From NCBI GenBank assembly GCA_934631985.1, contig CAKTYE010000003.1, positions 14,314-78,313 on the forward strand: a DNA stretch of 64,000 nt. Reading direction: 5' to 3'. Position numbers and translations under genes: made by a program. This document shows, in pieces, positions 43,013 to 51,970 of the stretch (position 1 is its first letter; every line of letters starts with the position of its first letter). Source of the stretch: an uncultured Clostridia bacterium. GTDB lineage: Bacteria > Bacillota > Clostridia > Christensenellales > Aristaeellaceae. The notes under the pieces are model-generated. The model worked only from the letters and a program-made list of their open reading frames with translations. It was not told the origin of the DNA and did no database searches.

Positions 43013-43074
43013 GTGCAAGGGAGGCGGCTTCTGTGCCAGAAGCCCCTCCCTCGCGCTTCCTCCCGAAGACCATA
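43013..43074. repeat. Hairpin repeat family A, copy 3 (inside the MoxR operon)
   Basis: GCAAGGGAGG-c-GGCTTCTG and CAGAAGCC-CCTCCCTCGC form the stem, then GCTTCCTCCCGAAGACCAT. A few bases differ from the other copies, with some compensatory. It separates the DUF58 gene from the transglutaminase gene. Confidence 0.82.
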
Positions 43075-43127
43075 TTTTATTTTTATATATGATAATGGGT
43101 TCTTTTTTACGTTTTGCTTTATGAAGT

Positions 43128-45413
43128 ATGTGGAAAGGAGTTGACCCTTCCCTGGACAGATTCAAGACGTTGGGTTCCCGGGCGCTGGTCGCCTTTCTCT
43201 TTGGTCTTGGTCTGACGCTGCCCGTGCTGGGCGCGTTGGAGCTGATGGCCTATGCCTTGCCCTGCGGGGCGCTGCTGGCAGGCCTGTGCGCCATTCTGGC
43301 TGCCGCATCCCTGAACAAGCGCACCCGCCTGATCGTCGCCATAGCGGCGCTGGCAGGCGGGCTGGTGTATCTGTTCGCCCTGGGCGGTATCGACACCATT
43401 CAGGAAGCCATTCGCGGCATGATCCTGCAATTTTCCGGCGTACAGGGGGCGCTGCCGCTGGTGGCAGGCCCCTGCGCCATGCTGCTGACGCTGACCTTCG
43501 GGCTGCTGTGTTGGCTGCTGACCAGCCCCGGCGTAGGTTTTTACCCTGCGCTGGCGGTGCTGCTGCTGGTGCTGATGGTGCTGTGGCTGACCAGCCGCAC
43601 GAATCTGCTGCTTTGCACCCTGCCCGCACTGGCGGCGCTGGTGGTGCTGCTGATACAGGCCAATCATGAGCAGATGCCGCTTGTGCGCATTCTGCCCATT
43701 GCCGTGCTGCTGGTGGGGCTGAGCTTTCTGCTGACTCCGGCGGGCGGCGTGACCTCCCCTACCCTGAAGCAGACAGCGCAGAACATTCGTCAGCGCATTT
43801 TCGATTATTTCTTCTTCACCGAGCCGCGGGATGTGTTCAGCCTTGCCAACGAGGGCTATTATCCGCAGGGTGCAACGCAGCTTGGCGGCCCCGCCGACCC
43901 TACGGATCACCCGGTGATGCAGGTACGCACGTCCCGGCGGGTGCTGCTACGCGGCGCGGTAATGAACGAATACACCGGGCGCATGTGGCGCAACACCACC
44001 GGCGGGCGGCGGTATCTGTACATCTCCCCCCGATGGAGCAAGGTGCGGCAATCGCTGTTTGACATGAGCCTGCCCCAGGGGCGTTCCTTCGCGTCCTCCT
44101 CTATGCTGGAGGAAAGTACCATCACCGTTCGCATGCTGGCGCAGAACACCTCCAACCTGTTTCTGCCCCAGCGTTTGCGCAGCCTGCAGGTGAAGGGCGA
44201 TCTTGTCCCTTATTTCAACAATGCCAGCGAGGTCTTCGTGACCCGCGATTTGGAGGCCGGGGACACCTACAGCGCCACCGCGCCCCTGCTGATGGCGGGC
44301 GATGCGGGCCTTGGCACGTTGCTCACCGCCTGTGAAAACAGCACGGACGATCCCAACTATGCCGCCGTGCAGGAAACGTATTTGCAGCTGCCCAGTCACC
44401 TGCAGCAGCAGGTGTACGACCTGGCAGAGCGAATCGTGTCGGGCGCGTCCACGCCCTATGAAAAGGCCTTCGCCCTGCAAAACTATCTTTCCCGCAATTA
44501 CCGCTATACGCTGGATGTTGCGCCCCAGGACAGCAGCATGGACTTCGTGACGGACTTCCTGTTCAACACGCAGGAAGGCTACTGCACCTATTTTGCGTCC
44601 GCCATGACGGTGCTGTGCCGCATGGTGGGTCTGCCCGCCCGTTATGTGGAGGGGTATCAGGCCATCCCGGATGAAAACGGTCTGGCATATGTCACAGGCC
44701 TTCAGGCCCATGCCTGGACGGAGGTCTATTTTGAGGGCTTTGGCTGGCTGACCTTTGACGCGACCCCTGTGCAAAGCCGCAGCGGCTCCACGCCCCCGGA
44801 AAGCGACAACAACGACCAGCCCGACGATCAGCCGGAGGATCAGCCCACGCCGACCCCCGAGCCTGACACAGATCAGCCCGATCCGCAGGACACACCGACT
44901 CCCACCCCTGCGCCCGACGAGCTGCCCACGCCCACTCCCGAGCCTGACACGCCCCCGGAGAATGAGCCTGATCCCCCGTCTCTGACGTGGTTATGGCTTC
45001 TGCTCCTGCTGCTGGCACTGGCTTTGGCGGGTGTACGGATCTACCTGACGCTGCCCGAGCAAACATTGAAAAAGGCGAAGGAGCCCACAGCACAGTTCAT
45101 GGTGTGGGTACAGGCGATCTTTGATGCGCTGAGGATATGCAAGCTGCCCATGCAGGCGGCAGAGTCGCCCCTGGCGTATGCGCGGCGCATAGATGCGTCC
45201 AAGCAATTCCATACGCAAATGGCCCCGTTGGGTGAAGCCTTGTCGCTGATGGTATACGGCAAGCTGGTCGCAGAGCCAGAGGAAATTGCACTGGCACACC
45301 GCACCTATGTGACGCTGTTTGACCATCTGACGCTGGTTCAGAAGGTCCAGCTGACACTCATGCGGGCCTTCCTGCCGCTGAAAAAGCGCGACTTTACAGT
45401 CAAAGGGAAGTAA
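43128..45413 (+). CDS. Transglutaminase-like membrane protein (TgpA-like)
   Basis: This protein of about 761 residues has several N-terminal helices (about 14-205), an extracytoplasmic part, and a transglutaminase-like core with Cys486 (EGYCTYFASAM), His528 (LQAHAWTEVYF) and Asp544 (LTFDATP) as the catalytic triad. A Pro/Asp/Thr/Glu-rich linker (about 555-615), another membrane helix (about 622-640) and a cytoplasmic DUF4129-like tail follow. It is the third member of the MoxR/DUF58 set. The start is uncertain: ATG 43128 has no ribosome site, and GGAAAGGAG lies inside its codons 2-4, so a later non-ATG start is possible. Repeat A3 lies just upstream. Confidence 0.87.
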   Translation: MWKGVDPSLDRFKTLGSRALVAFLFGLGLTLPVLGALELMAYALPCGALLAGLCAILAAASLNKRTRLIVAIAALAGGLVYLFALGGIDTIQEAIRGMILQFSGVQGALPLVAGPCAMLLTLTFGLLCWLLTSPGVGFYPALAVLLLVLMVLWLTSRTNLLLCTLPALAALVVLLIQANHEQMPLVRILPIAVLLVGLSFLLTPAGGVTSPTLKQTAQNIRQRIFDYFFFTEPRDVFSLANEGYYPQGATQLGGPADPTDHPVMQVRTSRRVLLRGAVMNEYTGRMWRNTTGGRRYLYISPRWSKVRQSLFDMSLPQGRSFASSSMLEESTITVRMLAQNTSNLFLPQRLRSLQVKGDLVPYFNNASEVFVTRDLEAGDTYSATAPLLMAGDAGLGTLLTACENSTDDPNYAAVQETYLQLPSHLQQQVYDLAERIVSGASTPYEKAFALQNYLSRNYRYTLDVAPQDSSMDFVTDFLFNTQEGYCTYFASAMTVLCRMVGLPARYVEGYQAIPDENGLAYVTGLQAHAWTEVYFEGFGWLTFDATPVQSRSGSTPPESDNNDQPDDQPEDQPTPTPEPDTDQPDPQDTPTPTPAPDELPTPTPEPDTPPENEPDPPSLTWLWLLLLLLALALAGVRIYLTLPEQTLKKAKEPTAQFMVWVQAIFDALRICKLPMQAAESPLAYARRIDASKQFHTQMAPLGEALSLMVYGKLVAEPEEIALAHRTYVTLFDHLTLVQKVQLTLMRAFLPLKKRDFTVKGK

Positions 45414-45421
45414 AGAAACAG

Positions 45422-45472
45422 GCAAGCGCAGAAGGCTTTGTATGGGCCTCTGCGCTTGCTCTTTTCTTTTTG
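45422..45472 (+). terminator. Rho-independent terminator after the transglutaminase gene
   Basis: GCAAGCGCAGA pairs with TCTGCGCTTGC (11 bp), followed by TCTTTTCTTTTT. Confidence 0.9.
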
Positions 45473-45555
45473 TGCAGCACTACTAACAACCAAACGTCCT
45501 AAAAAGCAGGATACAATTCCCCGCTGCACGGCCCCGAAACTTCATCAAGGGCACG

Positions 45556-45622
45556 CCTTGCCTCCTTCCGCAGAAGGAGGACAGCCGCCCTCGTGGGCGG
45601 CAGGAGGATAAGCTCCCCCGCT
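45556..45622. repeat. Hairpin repeat family B, copy 2
   Basis: CCTCCTTCCGCAGAAGGAGG, then ACAGCCGCCC-TCGT-GGGCGGC and AGGAGGATAAGCTCCCC. Family B layout with a type C first stem, showing the two types exchange parts. Confidence 0.75.
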
Positions 45623-45653
45623 GCGGCATCCAACAGTTACAGCATACCCACCT

Positions 45654-45693
45654 AAAAAAGCAGCAGGAGCGCCCCATCCAGGCCGCTCCTGCG
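45654..45693 (-). terminator. Rho-independent terminator of the nucleoside-type ABC operon
   Basis: On the minus strand, GCAGGAGCGG and CGCTCCTGC form the stem, followed by TGCTTTTTTAGG, about 20 bases past the last permease stop. Confidence 0.85.
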
Positions 45694-45711
45694 CAGAAAC
45701 CCAACTAACCT

Positions 45712-46644
45712 TTACGCCTGCTGGCTCAGCCGTGCCAGCTTCTTTTTCTTCTGATTCACACGGCACACCACAAAGACCATCAGCAGCACCGTACCCACAT
45801 AGGGGAAGGTGGAGGTCAGCGTGGAGGGGAAGCCAACGTTTTGCAGGCGCATGCCCAGCGCGTCAATGAAGCCGAACAGCAGTGCCGCCAGGAACACCTT
45901 CGGGGGATTCGAGCGGCCAAAGATGACGCAGGCCACCGCGATGAAGCCCTTCGACGCGGACATGTTCTCACTGAACATCGTCAGATAACCCAGGGACAGG
46001 TGCGCACCCGCCAGACCGCTGAATACGCCGCACAGCACGCTTGCCAGATACTTCATCTTCTCAGGACTCTTGCCCGCCGAGCGCAGGGACTGTGGATGCT
46101 CGCCCGCGGCCCGCATCCAGAAGCCCATGGGCGTGCGGTAAATGAACAGCCAGCACAGGTAGATGAAGATCCAGCTGCAATAGACCAGCAGGGTATTGTT
46201 GTTCAGCAGCGGGCCAATCAGCGGAATGTTATTCAGCCAATCCAGTGACAGCTTGGGCAGCGGCACGATACCGGGGCCGGAGAACGCACCCTTCACACCG
46301 AATATGGTGCGCAGCAGGAACACTGTCAGGCCGCCCGCAAACAGGTTCAGCGCCACGCCGATGATGAACTCATCGCTCTTGAACTTCACCACAAAGACTG
46401 CGTAGAACAGGCCCAGCAGAATGCCCGCCGCAATGGCGAACACCAGACCCATCAGCCAACTGGAGCAGAAATAGCTGCCCAGCACGGCGGCAAAAGCGCC
46501 GATCAACATCATGCCATCCACGCCGATGTTCATAATGCCCACATGATCCGTCATCAGACAGCCCAGACCCGCCAGAATCACGGGCGTAGCCGTGCGCAGA
46601 GTGTTTTGCAGCAGGCCAATGTTGAATATCGTACTCCAATCCAT
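45712..46644 (-). CDS. Nucleoside/simple-sugar ABC permease 2 (NupQ/BmpD-like)
   Basis: This 310-residue membrane protein has about eight to ten helices and the signature TPVILAGLGCLMTDHVGIMNIG near the start, as in the BMP-family permeases for purine nucleosides. The conserved AAGEHPQSLRSAGKSPEKMKY cytoplasmic loop is present. It is the last gene of the ATPase-permease-permease operon; its start touches the stop of the first permease (overlap of one base). A terminator follows. Confidence 0.9.
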   Translation of the reverse strand: MDWSTIFNIGLLQNTLRTATPVILAGLGCLMTDHVGIMNIGVDGMMLIGAFAAVLGSYFCSSWLMGLVFAIAAGILLGLFYAVFVVKFKSDEFIIGVALNLFAGGLTVFLLRTIFGVKGAFSGPGIVPLPKLSLDWLNNIPLIGPLLNNNTLLVYCSWIFIYLCWLFIYRTPMGFWMRAAGEHPQSLRSAGKSPEKMKYLASVLCGVFSGLAGAHLSLGYLTMFSENMSASKGFIAVACVIFGRSNPPKVFLAALLFGFIDALGMRLQNVGFPSTLTSTFPYVGTVLLMVFVVCRVNQKKKKLARLSQQA

Positions 46645-47726
46645 CAGGCGTCCGCTCCTTTCGTCAGGGACAGGGCGGCCTTTCGCCGCGCCCGCCGGGC
46701 CGCAATGCTTGCCGTAATGCCCTGCTCGGCAGCCATGAAGAAGATGATGATGGACTGCACGATCAGCATCAGCTCGCTGGAAATGCCCACCTTGGATTCC
46801 ATCGCCGTTGCGCCCACCTTCAGTGCGCCGAAGAACAGGCTCATCAGAATGATGCCCGTGGGCTTGTAGCGCATGATCATGGCGACCAGCATGCCGTCAA
46901 AGTAGAACTCATTGGAGACGCTTTCCACAAAGCGCTTGTGCAGGCCGAAGATCTCGAACATGCCCACCAGACCGCAGATCGCGCCGGAGGCTACCATGCT
47001 CCAAATCGCCAGCTTGCCGGCCTTGATGCCGCTGAACTTGGCAAAGCGCTCGTTCTGGCCCGTGATCTTCATTTCAAAGCCCGCCGTGGTCTTGGTCATG
47101 ACATACCACACCAGCAGCGCGATGACCGCCACATAGAAAATGCTCTCCGTCAGGTTAGACAGCTTGATGAGCCGCCCAAACATGAACGCGGGGTCTACCG
47201 CGTCCGTGCCTGCGGAAATGCCCTTGTCCGCCGTTTTGAGGGGGCCGTTTGCCAGATAGGAGCAGAAATAAATGGCGGCGGAGTTCATCATAATGGTGGT
47301 GATGACCTCGTTCACTTTCAGCTTTACCTTCAGCACCGCAGGGATCCAGGCATACAGGCCGCCAGCCAGCATGGCAGCCAGCAGGCACACCGGCATGGCG
47401 ATCCACGGTGAAACGCCCGCCAGACGCGCACCCACAACTGCCGAGGCCATAGCGCCCAGATAGAGCTGGCCCTCGCCGCCCACGTTGAAGATGCCTGCCT
47501 GGGCCGCCACTGCCGTGGCAAGACCCGTCATGCACAGCGTTGCGGACTTTGCCAGCGTGTTGCCGATGCCGCGCGGAGTGCCGAACGCGCCAGTAAGCAG
47601 CGCGCCGTAGCCCTCCAGGGGATTGTGTCCGGTCAGCGCCATGATCACGCCGCCCAGCACCAGCGCCAGCAGTACGCTCACCGTCAGGGACAGGAGATAT
47701 TGCAGGCGTTCCTTCTGCTTGCTCAT
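46644..47726 (-). CDS. Nucleoside/simple-sugar ABC permease 1 (NupP/BmpC-like)
   Basis: This 360-residue membrane protein shows the GNTLAKSATLCMTGLATAVA and FNVGGEGQLYLGAMASAVVG signatures of BMP-family permeases, and the VIALLVWYVMTKTTAGFEMK loop. It overlaps the ATPase stop by 4 bases (ATGA) and precedes the second permease. A Lys/Arg-rich C-terminus faces the cytoplasm. Confidence 0.9.
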   Translation of the reverse strand: MSKQKERLQYLLSLTVSVLLALVLGGVIMALTGHNPLEGYGALLTGAFGTPRGIGNTLAKSATLCMTGLATAVAAQAGIFNVGGEGQLYLGAMASAVVGARLAGVSPWIAMPVCLLAAMLAGGLYAWIPAVLKVKLKVNEVITTIMMNSAAIYFCSYLANGPLKTADKGISAGTDAVDPAFMFGRLIKLSNLTESIFYVAVIALLVWYVMTKTTAGFEMKITGQNERFAKFSGIKAGKLAIWSMVASGAICGLVGMFEIFGLHKRFVESVSNEFYFDGMLVAMIMRYKPTGIILMSLFFGALKVGATAMESKVGISSELMLIVQSIIIFFMAAEQGITASIAARRARRKAALSLTKGADA

Positions 47727-49261
47727 GCGTCTTCCTCCTTCCGTCCGCCCGTCATGTAGTAGCTGATCCCCTGCTTATCGATGGCCCCGGCGGCAAATTC
47801 GCCGGTAATGCGGCCCTCATAGATGGTCACCATGCGGTCGGACAGGCGGAACAGCTCGTCCAGGTCTGCGCTGACCAGCAGGATGGCGCAGCCCTCGTTC
47901 CGCTTTTTCATAATCTGCTGATGAATGAAGTCCATGGCGCCGATGTCCACGCCGCGGGTGGGCTGGGAAATGATCAGCACCGGGGTGTCGAAGGAGAACT
48001 CGCGGGCTACGACCACCTTCTGCATGTTGCCGCCGGACAGTGACCCGACCGCCGTATCCACGCCTGCGCCGCGAATGTCATATTCTTCAAACACTTCCAG
48101 CGCGTAATTGCGGATGGCGCGGCGCTTCATGTGAATGCCCGCAATGGAGAAGCGGCGCTGCCGCTCCTTGCCAACAATCAGGTTGTCGGTGATGTCCGCC
48201 GGGGCGGAAACGCCCGTTGCCAGTCGATCCTCCGGGACGTGCGCCAGACCCAGCGCCCGCACCTGTCCGGGATTCATGCCCTTAATAGCAGTCCCCATGA
48301 TCTCAACGGAGCCATCCTCCAGGGGACGCATGCCCGTAATCGCCTCGATCAGCTCGCTCTGACCATTGCCCTCGATGCCCGCAATGCCCAGGATCTCGCC
48401 GCGATGCACCGTCAGGGACACGTCCTGCACGGCAGGCAGGCCGCGGTTATCCAGCACCCTGGCATGCTGCACGGAAACGGCGACCTTGGGATTCTGCACA
48501 GGCTCCCGGTCCAGCTCATCCAGCAGCACGTCCTTGCCCACCATCATGGAGGCCAGAATGCGCTCGTTCACGTCGCAGGTGTTTGCAACGCCCACCAGCT
48601 CGCCCTTGCGCATCACGCCCACCCGGTCGGAGATCGCCATGACCTCGTACAGCTTGTGGGTGATAATGATGATGGTCATCTGCTTTTCCGCAACAATACG
48701 TCGGATGACGGCAAACAGCTCGTCCGTCTCCGTGGGGGTCAGCACGGCGGTCGGCTCGTCCAGAATCAGCACGTCCGCGCCGCGGTGCAGCGTTTTCAAA
48801 ATCTCCACGCGCTGCTGAAGGCCCACGCTGATCTCCGCCACCGTGTCGTTGGGGTTGACCCGCAGGCCATATTCCTCCACCAGCTCCTGCGTGATGGATA
48901 CGGCCTTTTTGAAGTCATAGAACAGCCCCTTGCGGGGTTCATTGCTCAGCACAATGTTCTGCGCCACGGTGAAAGAAGGCACCAGCATGAAGTGCTGATG
49001 CACCATGCCAACGCCGCGCGCAATGGCTTCGCTGGGGCTGAAATGGGTGACCTCCTGCCCCTTGACCAGCACCTTGCCGCTGGTGGGAGTGTTCAGCCCA
49101 TACAGGATATTCATCAGGGTGGACTTGCCCGCGCCGTTTTCGCCGACGAGCGCAAAGACCTCGCCCTTGCGGATGTCCAGGGTCACGTCGTGGTTGGCCA
49201 GCACGCCGGGAAACTGCATGGAGACATGCTGGAAGGAAACGATGGTTTCGCCCTGTGCCAA
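47723..49261 (-). CDS. Nucleoside/simple-sugar ABC transporter ATPase (NupO-like, two ATP-binding domains)
   Basis: This 512-residue ATPase has two nucleotide-binding domains. The first (about 1-250) has Walker A GENGAGKST, signature ISVGLQQRVEIL and Walker B VLILDEPTAVL; the second (about 260-505) has GIEGNGQSE in place of a normal Walker A and LSGGNMQKVVVAREF. A degenerate second Walker A is normal for this family. TTG 49261 is chosen: GTGAGG lies 8 bases upstream and it gives the family length; a longer reading runs into the promoter and the opposite gene. The operon has no BMP-type binding protein gene, which must lie elsewhere. Confidence 0.9.
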   Translation of the reverse strand: MAQGETIVSFQHVSMQFPGVLANHDVTLDIRKGEVFALVGENGAGKSTLMNILYGLNTPTSGKVLVKGQEVTHFSPSEAIARGVGMVHQHFMLVPSFTVAQNIVLSNEPRKGLFYDFKKAVSITQELVEEYGLRVNPNDTVAEISVGLQQRVEILKTLHRGADVLILDEPTAVLTPTETDELFAVIRRIVAEKQMTIIIITHKLYEVMAISDRVGVMRKGELVGVANTCDVNERILASMMVGKDVLLDELDREPVQNPKVAVSVQHARVLDNRGLPAVQDVSLTVHRGEILGIAGIEGNGQSELIEAITGMRPLEDGSVEIMGTAIKGMNPGQVRALGLAHVPEDRLATGVSAPADITDNLIVGKERQRRFSIAGIHMKRRAIRNYALEVFEEYDIRGAGVDTAVGSLSGGNMQKVVVAREFSFDTPVLIISQPTRGVDIGAMDFIHQQIMKKRNEGCAILLVSADLDELFRLSDRMVTIYEGRITGEFAAGAIDKQGISYYMTGGRKEEDA

Positions 49262-49343
49262 GTGGATCGCCTCACTTTTGCTGGTGGTGAATGCAATTTG
49301 TCGGAAGCCGTCGCTTCCAAACGAACAACAATAGGTTCTCTTT

Positions 49344-49372
49344 ATTATAAAGGAGAAGCGGAGTTGGTGCAA
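49344..49372 (-). promoter_or_regulatory. Promoter of the nucleoside-type ABC operon
   Basis: On the minus strand, TTGCAC (49372-49367), 17 bases, TATAAT (49349-49344). It supports the TTG start at 49261 because longer reading frames begin upstream of it. Confidence 0.75.
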
Positions 49373-49445
49373 CTGTTTTTTCTGTTGCGCTCGCCGCCAG
49401 GTTATGGTAACCTGTGCAGGAAAGCACAAAAGGAGGAAACGCAGC

Positions 49446-50366
49446 ATGAAGCTCATGGCTCCGGCAGGGTATACGGATTTTATCTGCACGGCGGGGGCCT
49501 GCCGTCACACCTGCTGCGCAGGCTGGGAGATCGACATTGATCCCGCCGCGCTGGAAGCATATCAGCGCATGCAGGGGGCCTTGGGCGAGAAGCTGCGGCA
49601 GGTCATCGTTCCGGCAGAGGACGGCAGCTTTTCCTTTGCGCTGACTGCGGAGGAGCGCTGCCCGCTGCTGCGCCCGGACGGTCTGTGCGAGCTGATCTGT
49701 CAGCTTGGCCCCGGCGCGCTGTGTCAGGTCTGCGCAGATCATCCCCGCTACCGACATTTTCTCAGCGACCGCATTGAGATCGGTTTGGGCTTGTGCTGTG
49801 AGGAGGCCGCACGGCAGCAGCTTACCCGCTGGGAACCCTTCCGCCTGACCCTGCTGGAGGACGACGGTGCACAGGAGCCGCAGGACCCGGAGGAAGCCAC
49901 CTTTCTGCGCTGGCGAGAGGATGTCTTTGCGCTGGCCACAGACCGCACCCTTCCCTTGGAGGAGCGGGTGGCACATCTTGCGGCGGCAGCCGGGATGGCG
50001 GACGAGCGCCCCGTGACTGCATGGGCGCAGTTTTTCCTGACGCTGGAACAGCTGAACGAGGCCTGGACGGCGCTGCTCACCTCGCTGGAAGGCTGGAACG
50101 GGAAGCCCGCGCCCCTGTCTGCGGAAGCCTCCCTGCCCTACGAGCAATTGCTTTGTTGCCTGCTGTACCGTCACCTGACGGATGCCCTGGAGGATGGGCG
50201 GCTGGCATGCCATCTGCGGCTGGTGATCGTCTGCTGGCGCTTGATCCGCGCGGTGGCGGCGCAGCATCCCGAGGTCGGTCTGCCAGAGGTGGTCCGGCTG
50301 TTTTCCTCCGAGGTGGAATATTCCGCGGAAAATCTGGCGCTGCTGCTGGACGCAGCGGAAGCGTAA
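49446..50366 (+). CDS. FliB-like cysteine-cluster protein (flagellin lysine-N-methylase family)
   Basis: This 306-residue protein has the Cys-rich N-terminus of FliB/YkgJ-like proteins: FICTAGACRHTCCAGWEIDI, CPLLRPDGLCELICQLG, LCQVCADHPRYRH and GLGLCCEEAAR, which probably bind an iron-sulfur or zinc centre. The C-terminal half is helical. FliB methylates lysines of flagellin in Salmonella, but many Clostridia without flagella carry relatives. No flagellar gene is in this window. GGAGGAAAC precedes ATG 49446; the longer frame begins upstream of a usable site. Confidence 0.82.
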   Translation: MKLMAPAGYTDFICTAGACRHTCCAGWEIDIDPAALEAYQRMQGALGEKLRQVIVPAEDGSFSFALTAEERCPLLRPDGLCELICQLGPGALCQVCADHPRYRHFLSDRIEIGLGLCCEEAARQQLTRWEPFRLTLLEDDGAQEPQDPEEATFLRWREDVFALATDRTLPLEERVAHLAAAAGMADERPVTAWAQFFLTLEQLNEAWTALLTSLEGWNGKPAPLSAEASLPYEQLLCCLLYRHLTDALEDGRLACHLRLVIVCWRLIRAVAAQHPEVGLPEVVRLFSSEVEYSAENLALLLDAAEA

Positions 50367-50434
50367 GCATCACATAAACAGCATCGGACAGAGGCTTGCG
50401 GCTTGCAGGCTTTCCCATCCGCTTTTTCTTTTGC

Positions 50435-50463
50435 TTGCAACCGCACTGCGGTTGTGTTACACT
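50435..50463 (+). promoter_or_regulatory. Promoter with internal palindrome for the GPH symporter
   Basis: TTGCAA (50435-50440), 17 bases, TACACT (50458-50463). The perfect dyad CAACCGCA-C-TGCGGTTG (50438-50454) covers the spacer, an ideal repressor position. Confidence 0.6.
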
Positions 50464-50497
50464 GTATGAAATGGTTGGAAAGGAATGACAAAACGCC

Positions 50498-51967
50498 ATG
50501 AGCGACAGCGCACGCACACGAAAGAATTTGTGGATGTTCCCCCTCGGCACCGTGGGCCGGGACATGATCTACACCCTGTTCACCAACTTCATCCTGACGT
50601 ACATTCTGTTCACCCGCAGCCTGACGGCGGCGCAGCTTTCCGCAGTGACGGCAATCATGGTGGCAGCCCGTGTATTCGATGCGCTGAACGACCCCATCAT
50701 GGGCAACATTATTGAACGTACCCGCAGCCGCTTCGGCAAGTTCAAGCCCTGGCTGGTCATTGGCATTCTGCTGACCAGCGCGGTGGTCTACGCGGCGTTC
50801 AATACCACCCTGCAGGGCTGGGGCTTTGTGATCTTCTTCGGCGTGGTCTACCTGATGTATTCCATCGCCTACACCATGCACGATATTTCTTATTGGGGCA
50901 TGGTGGCGGCGCTCGGCTCGGACGAGGACACACGGAACCGCTTTACCTCCCGGGCTACGCTGTTTGCAGGCATTGGCGCGACGCTTGCCAGCGTGGTCAT
51001 TCCCATGCTGACCACCGGTTCCATGGCGATTGGCGGCAATGCGTCCACAGCCTACGGCACGGTGGCGCTGGTCATCTGCATTTTATCGCCGCTGTTCTTA
51101 TGCTTTACCATTTTCGGCGTGAAGGAAAACCGCACGGAGCAGGCAGAAAAGGCGCCGCCCGTCAGCCTGCGCAAGATCGTTTCCACCATCACAGGCAACG
51201 ATCAGCTCTTATGGATCGCGCTGATCTTCCTCATTCAGCAGGTGGGCAATGGTCTGGCGGCAGCGGGCATCGGCTCCACCTACATTTACCTGGGCTATGG
51301 CTATCGCGGCGGGCTGTACTCCATGTTCACCATGGTGGGTATGGCGGCGACGGCGTTCCTGATGCTGTTCTATCCTGCCATTTCCCGTCGAGTGCCTCGG
51401 AAAAAGCTGATGAACATCATGGTGGGCATTTCCGCCGTGGGCTATGCGCTGATGCTGATTGCCGGTCTGCTGATGACGGGCAGCGGCATGCAGTTCTGGG
51501 CCGTCACGGTCGGCTACATGCTTTCGAATTTCGGGCAATACTGCTTCTACCTCATCATGATGATTTCCATCATCAACACGGTGGAGTACAATGAGTATCG
51601 CTTTGGTCGCCGGGACGAGGCCATTATTGCGTCCCTGCGCCCATTCCTGACGAAACTGGCTTCCGCCATCATTGCGGCGCTGACCTCGGCGGCGTACCTG
51701 ATCTTTGGCGTAACAGGCTACACGAACCAGATCTCCGCTTTGGAGCAGCAAACCGCCCAAGGCCTTATCACCGATGCGGACAAGCTGACGCAGATCGATC
51801 AGGTATTGCAGAGCGTAACCGGCGGGCAAACCACAGGCCTGCTGCTCTGCATGACGCTTCTTCCCTTCGCGCTGATGGTCACATCCCATCTCCTCTACCG
51901 CAAGCATTACAAGCTGGACGAGCAGGAATACAAGCGCATTTGCAAGGAGCTGGAAGGGAGACGGTGA
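50498..51967 (+). CDS. GPH-family (glycoside-pentoside-hexuronide) cation symporter
   Basis: This 489-residue inner-membrane transporter has 12 predicted helices and the family patterns ARVFDALNDPIMGNIIERTR and SRFGKFKPWLVIGILL between helices 2 and 4, plus NTVEYNEYRFGRRDEAIIAS in the second half. It probably imports a glycoside or uronide with Na+ or H+; there is no enzyme gene next to it to name the sugar. ATG 50498 has a GGAAAGGA site at a slightly long distance. The C-terminal tail is cytoplasmic. Repeat A4 follows the stop directly. Confidence 0.9.
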   Translation: MSDSARTRKNLWMFPLGTVGRDMIYTLFTNFILTYILFTRSLTAAQLSAVTAIMVAARVFDALNDPIMGNIIERTRSRFGKFKPWLVIGILLTSAVVYAAFNTTLQGWGFVIFFGVVYLMYSIAYTMHDISYWGMVAALGSDEDTRNRFTSRATLFAGIGATLASVVIPMLTTGSMAIGGNASTAYGTVALVICILSPLFLCFTIFGVKENRTEQAEKAPPVSLRKIVSTITGNDQLLWIALIFLIQQVGNGLAAAGIGSTYIYLGYGYRGGLYSMFTMVGMAATAFLMLFYPAISRRVPRKKLMNIMVGISAVGYALMLIAGLLMTGSGMQFWAVTVGYMLSNFGQYCFYLIMMISIINTVEYNEYRFGRRDEAIIASLRPFLTKLASAIIAALTSAAYLIFGVTGYTNQISALEQQTAQGLITDADKLTQIDQVLQSVTGGQTTGLLLCMTLLPFALMVTSHLLYRKHYKLDEQEYKRICKELEGRR

Positions 51968-51970
51968 GTG

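Noticed and set aside
49262..49489. N-terminal extension of the nucleoside-type ATPase
   Set aside because: It would begin inside and beyond the promoter at 49344-49372 and overlap the divergent gene; the sequence is not family-like.
50485..50715. ATG at 50485 as start of a separate small gene
   Set aside because: Its frame overlaps the symporter in another frame and gives a His/Arg-rich shadow peptide.
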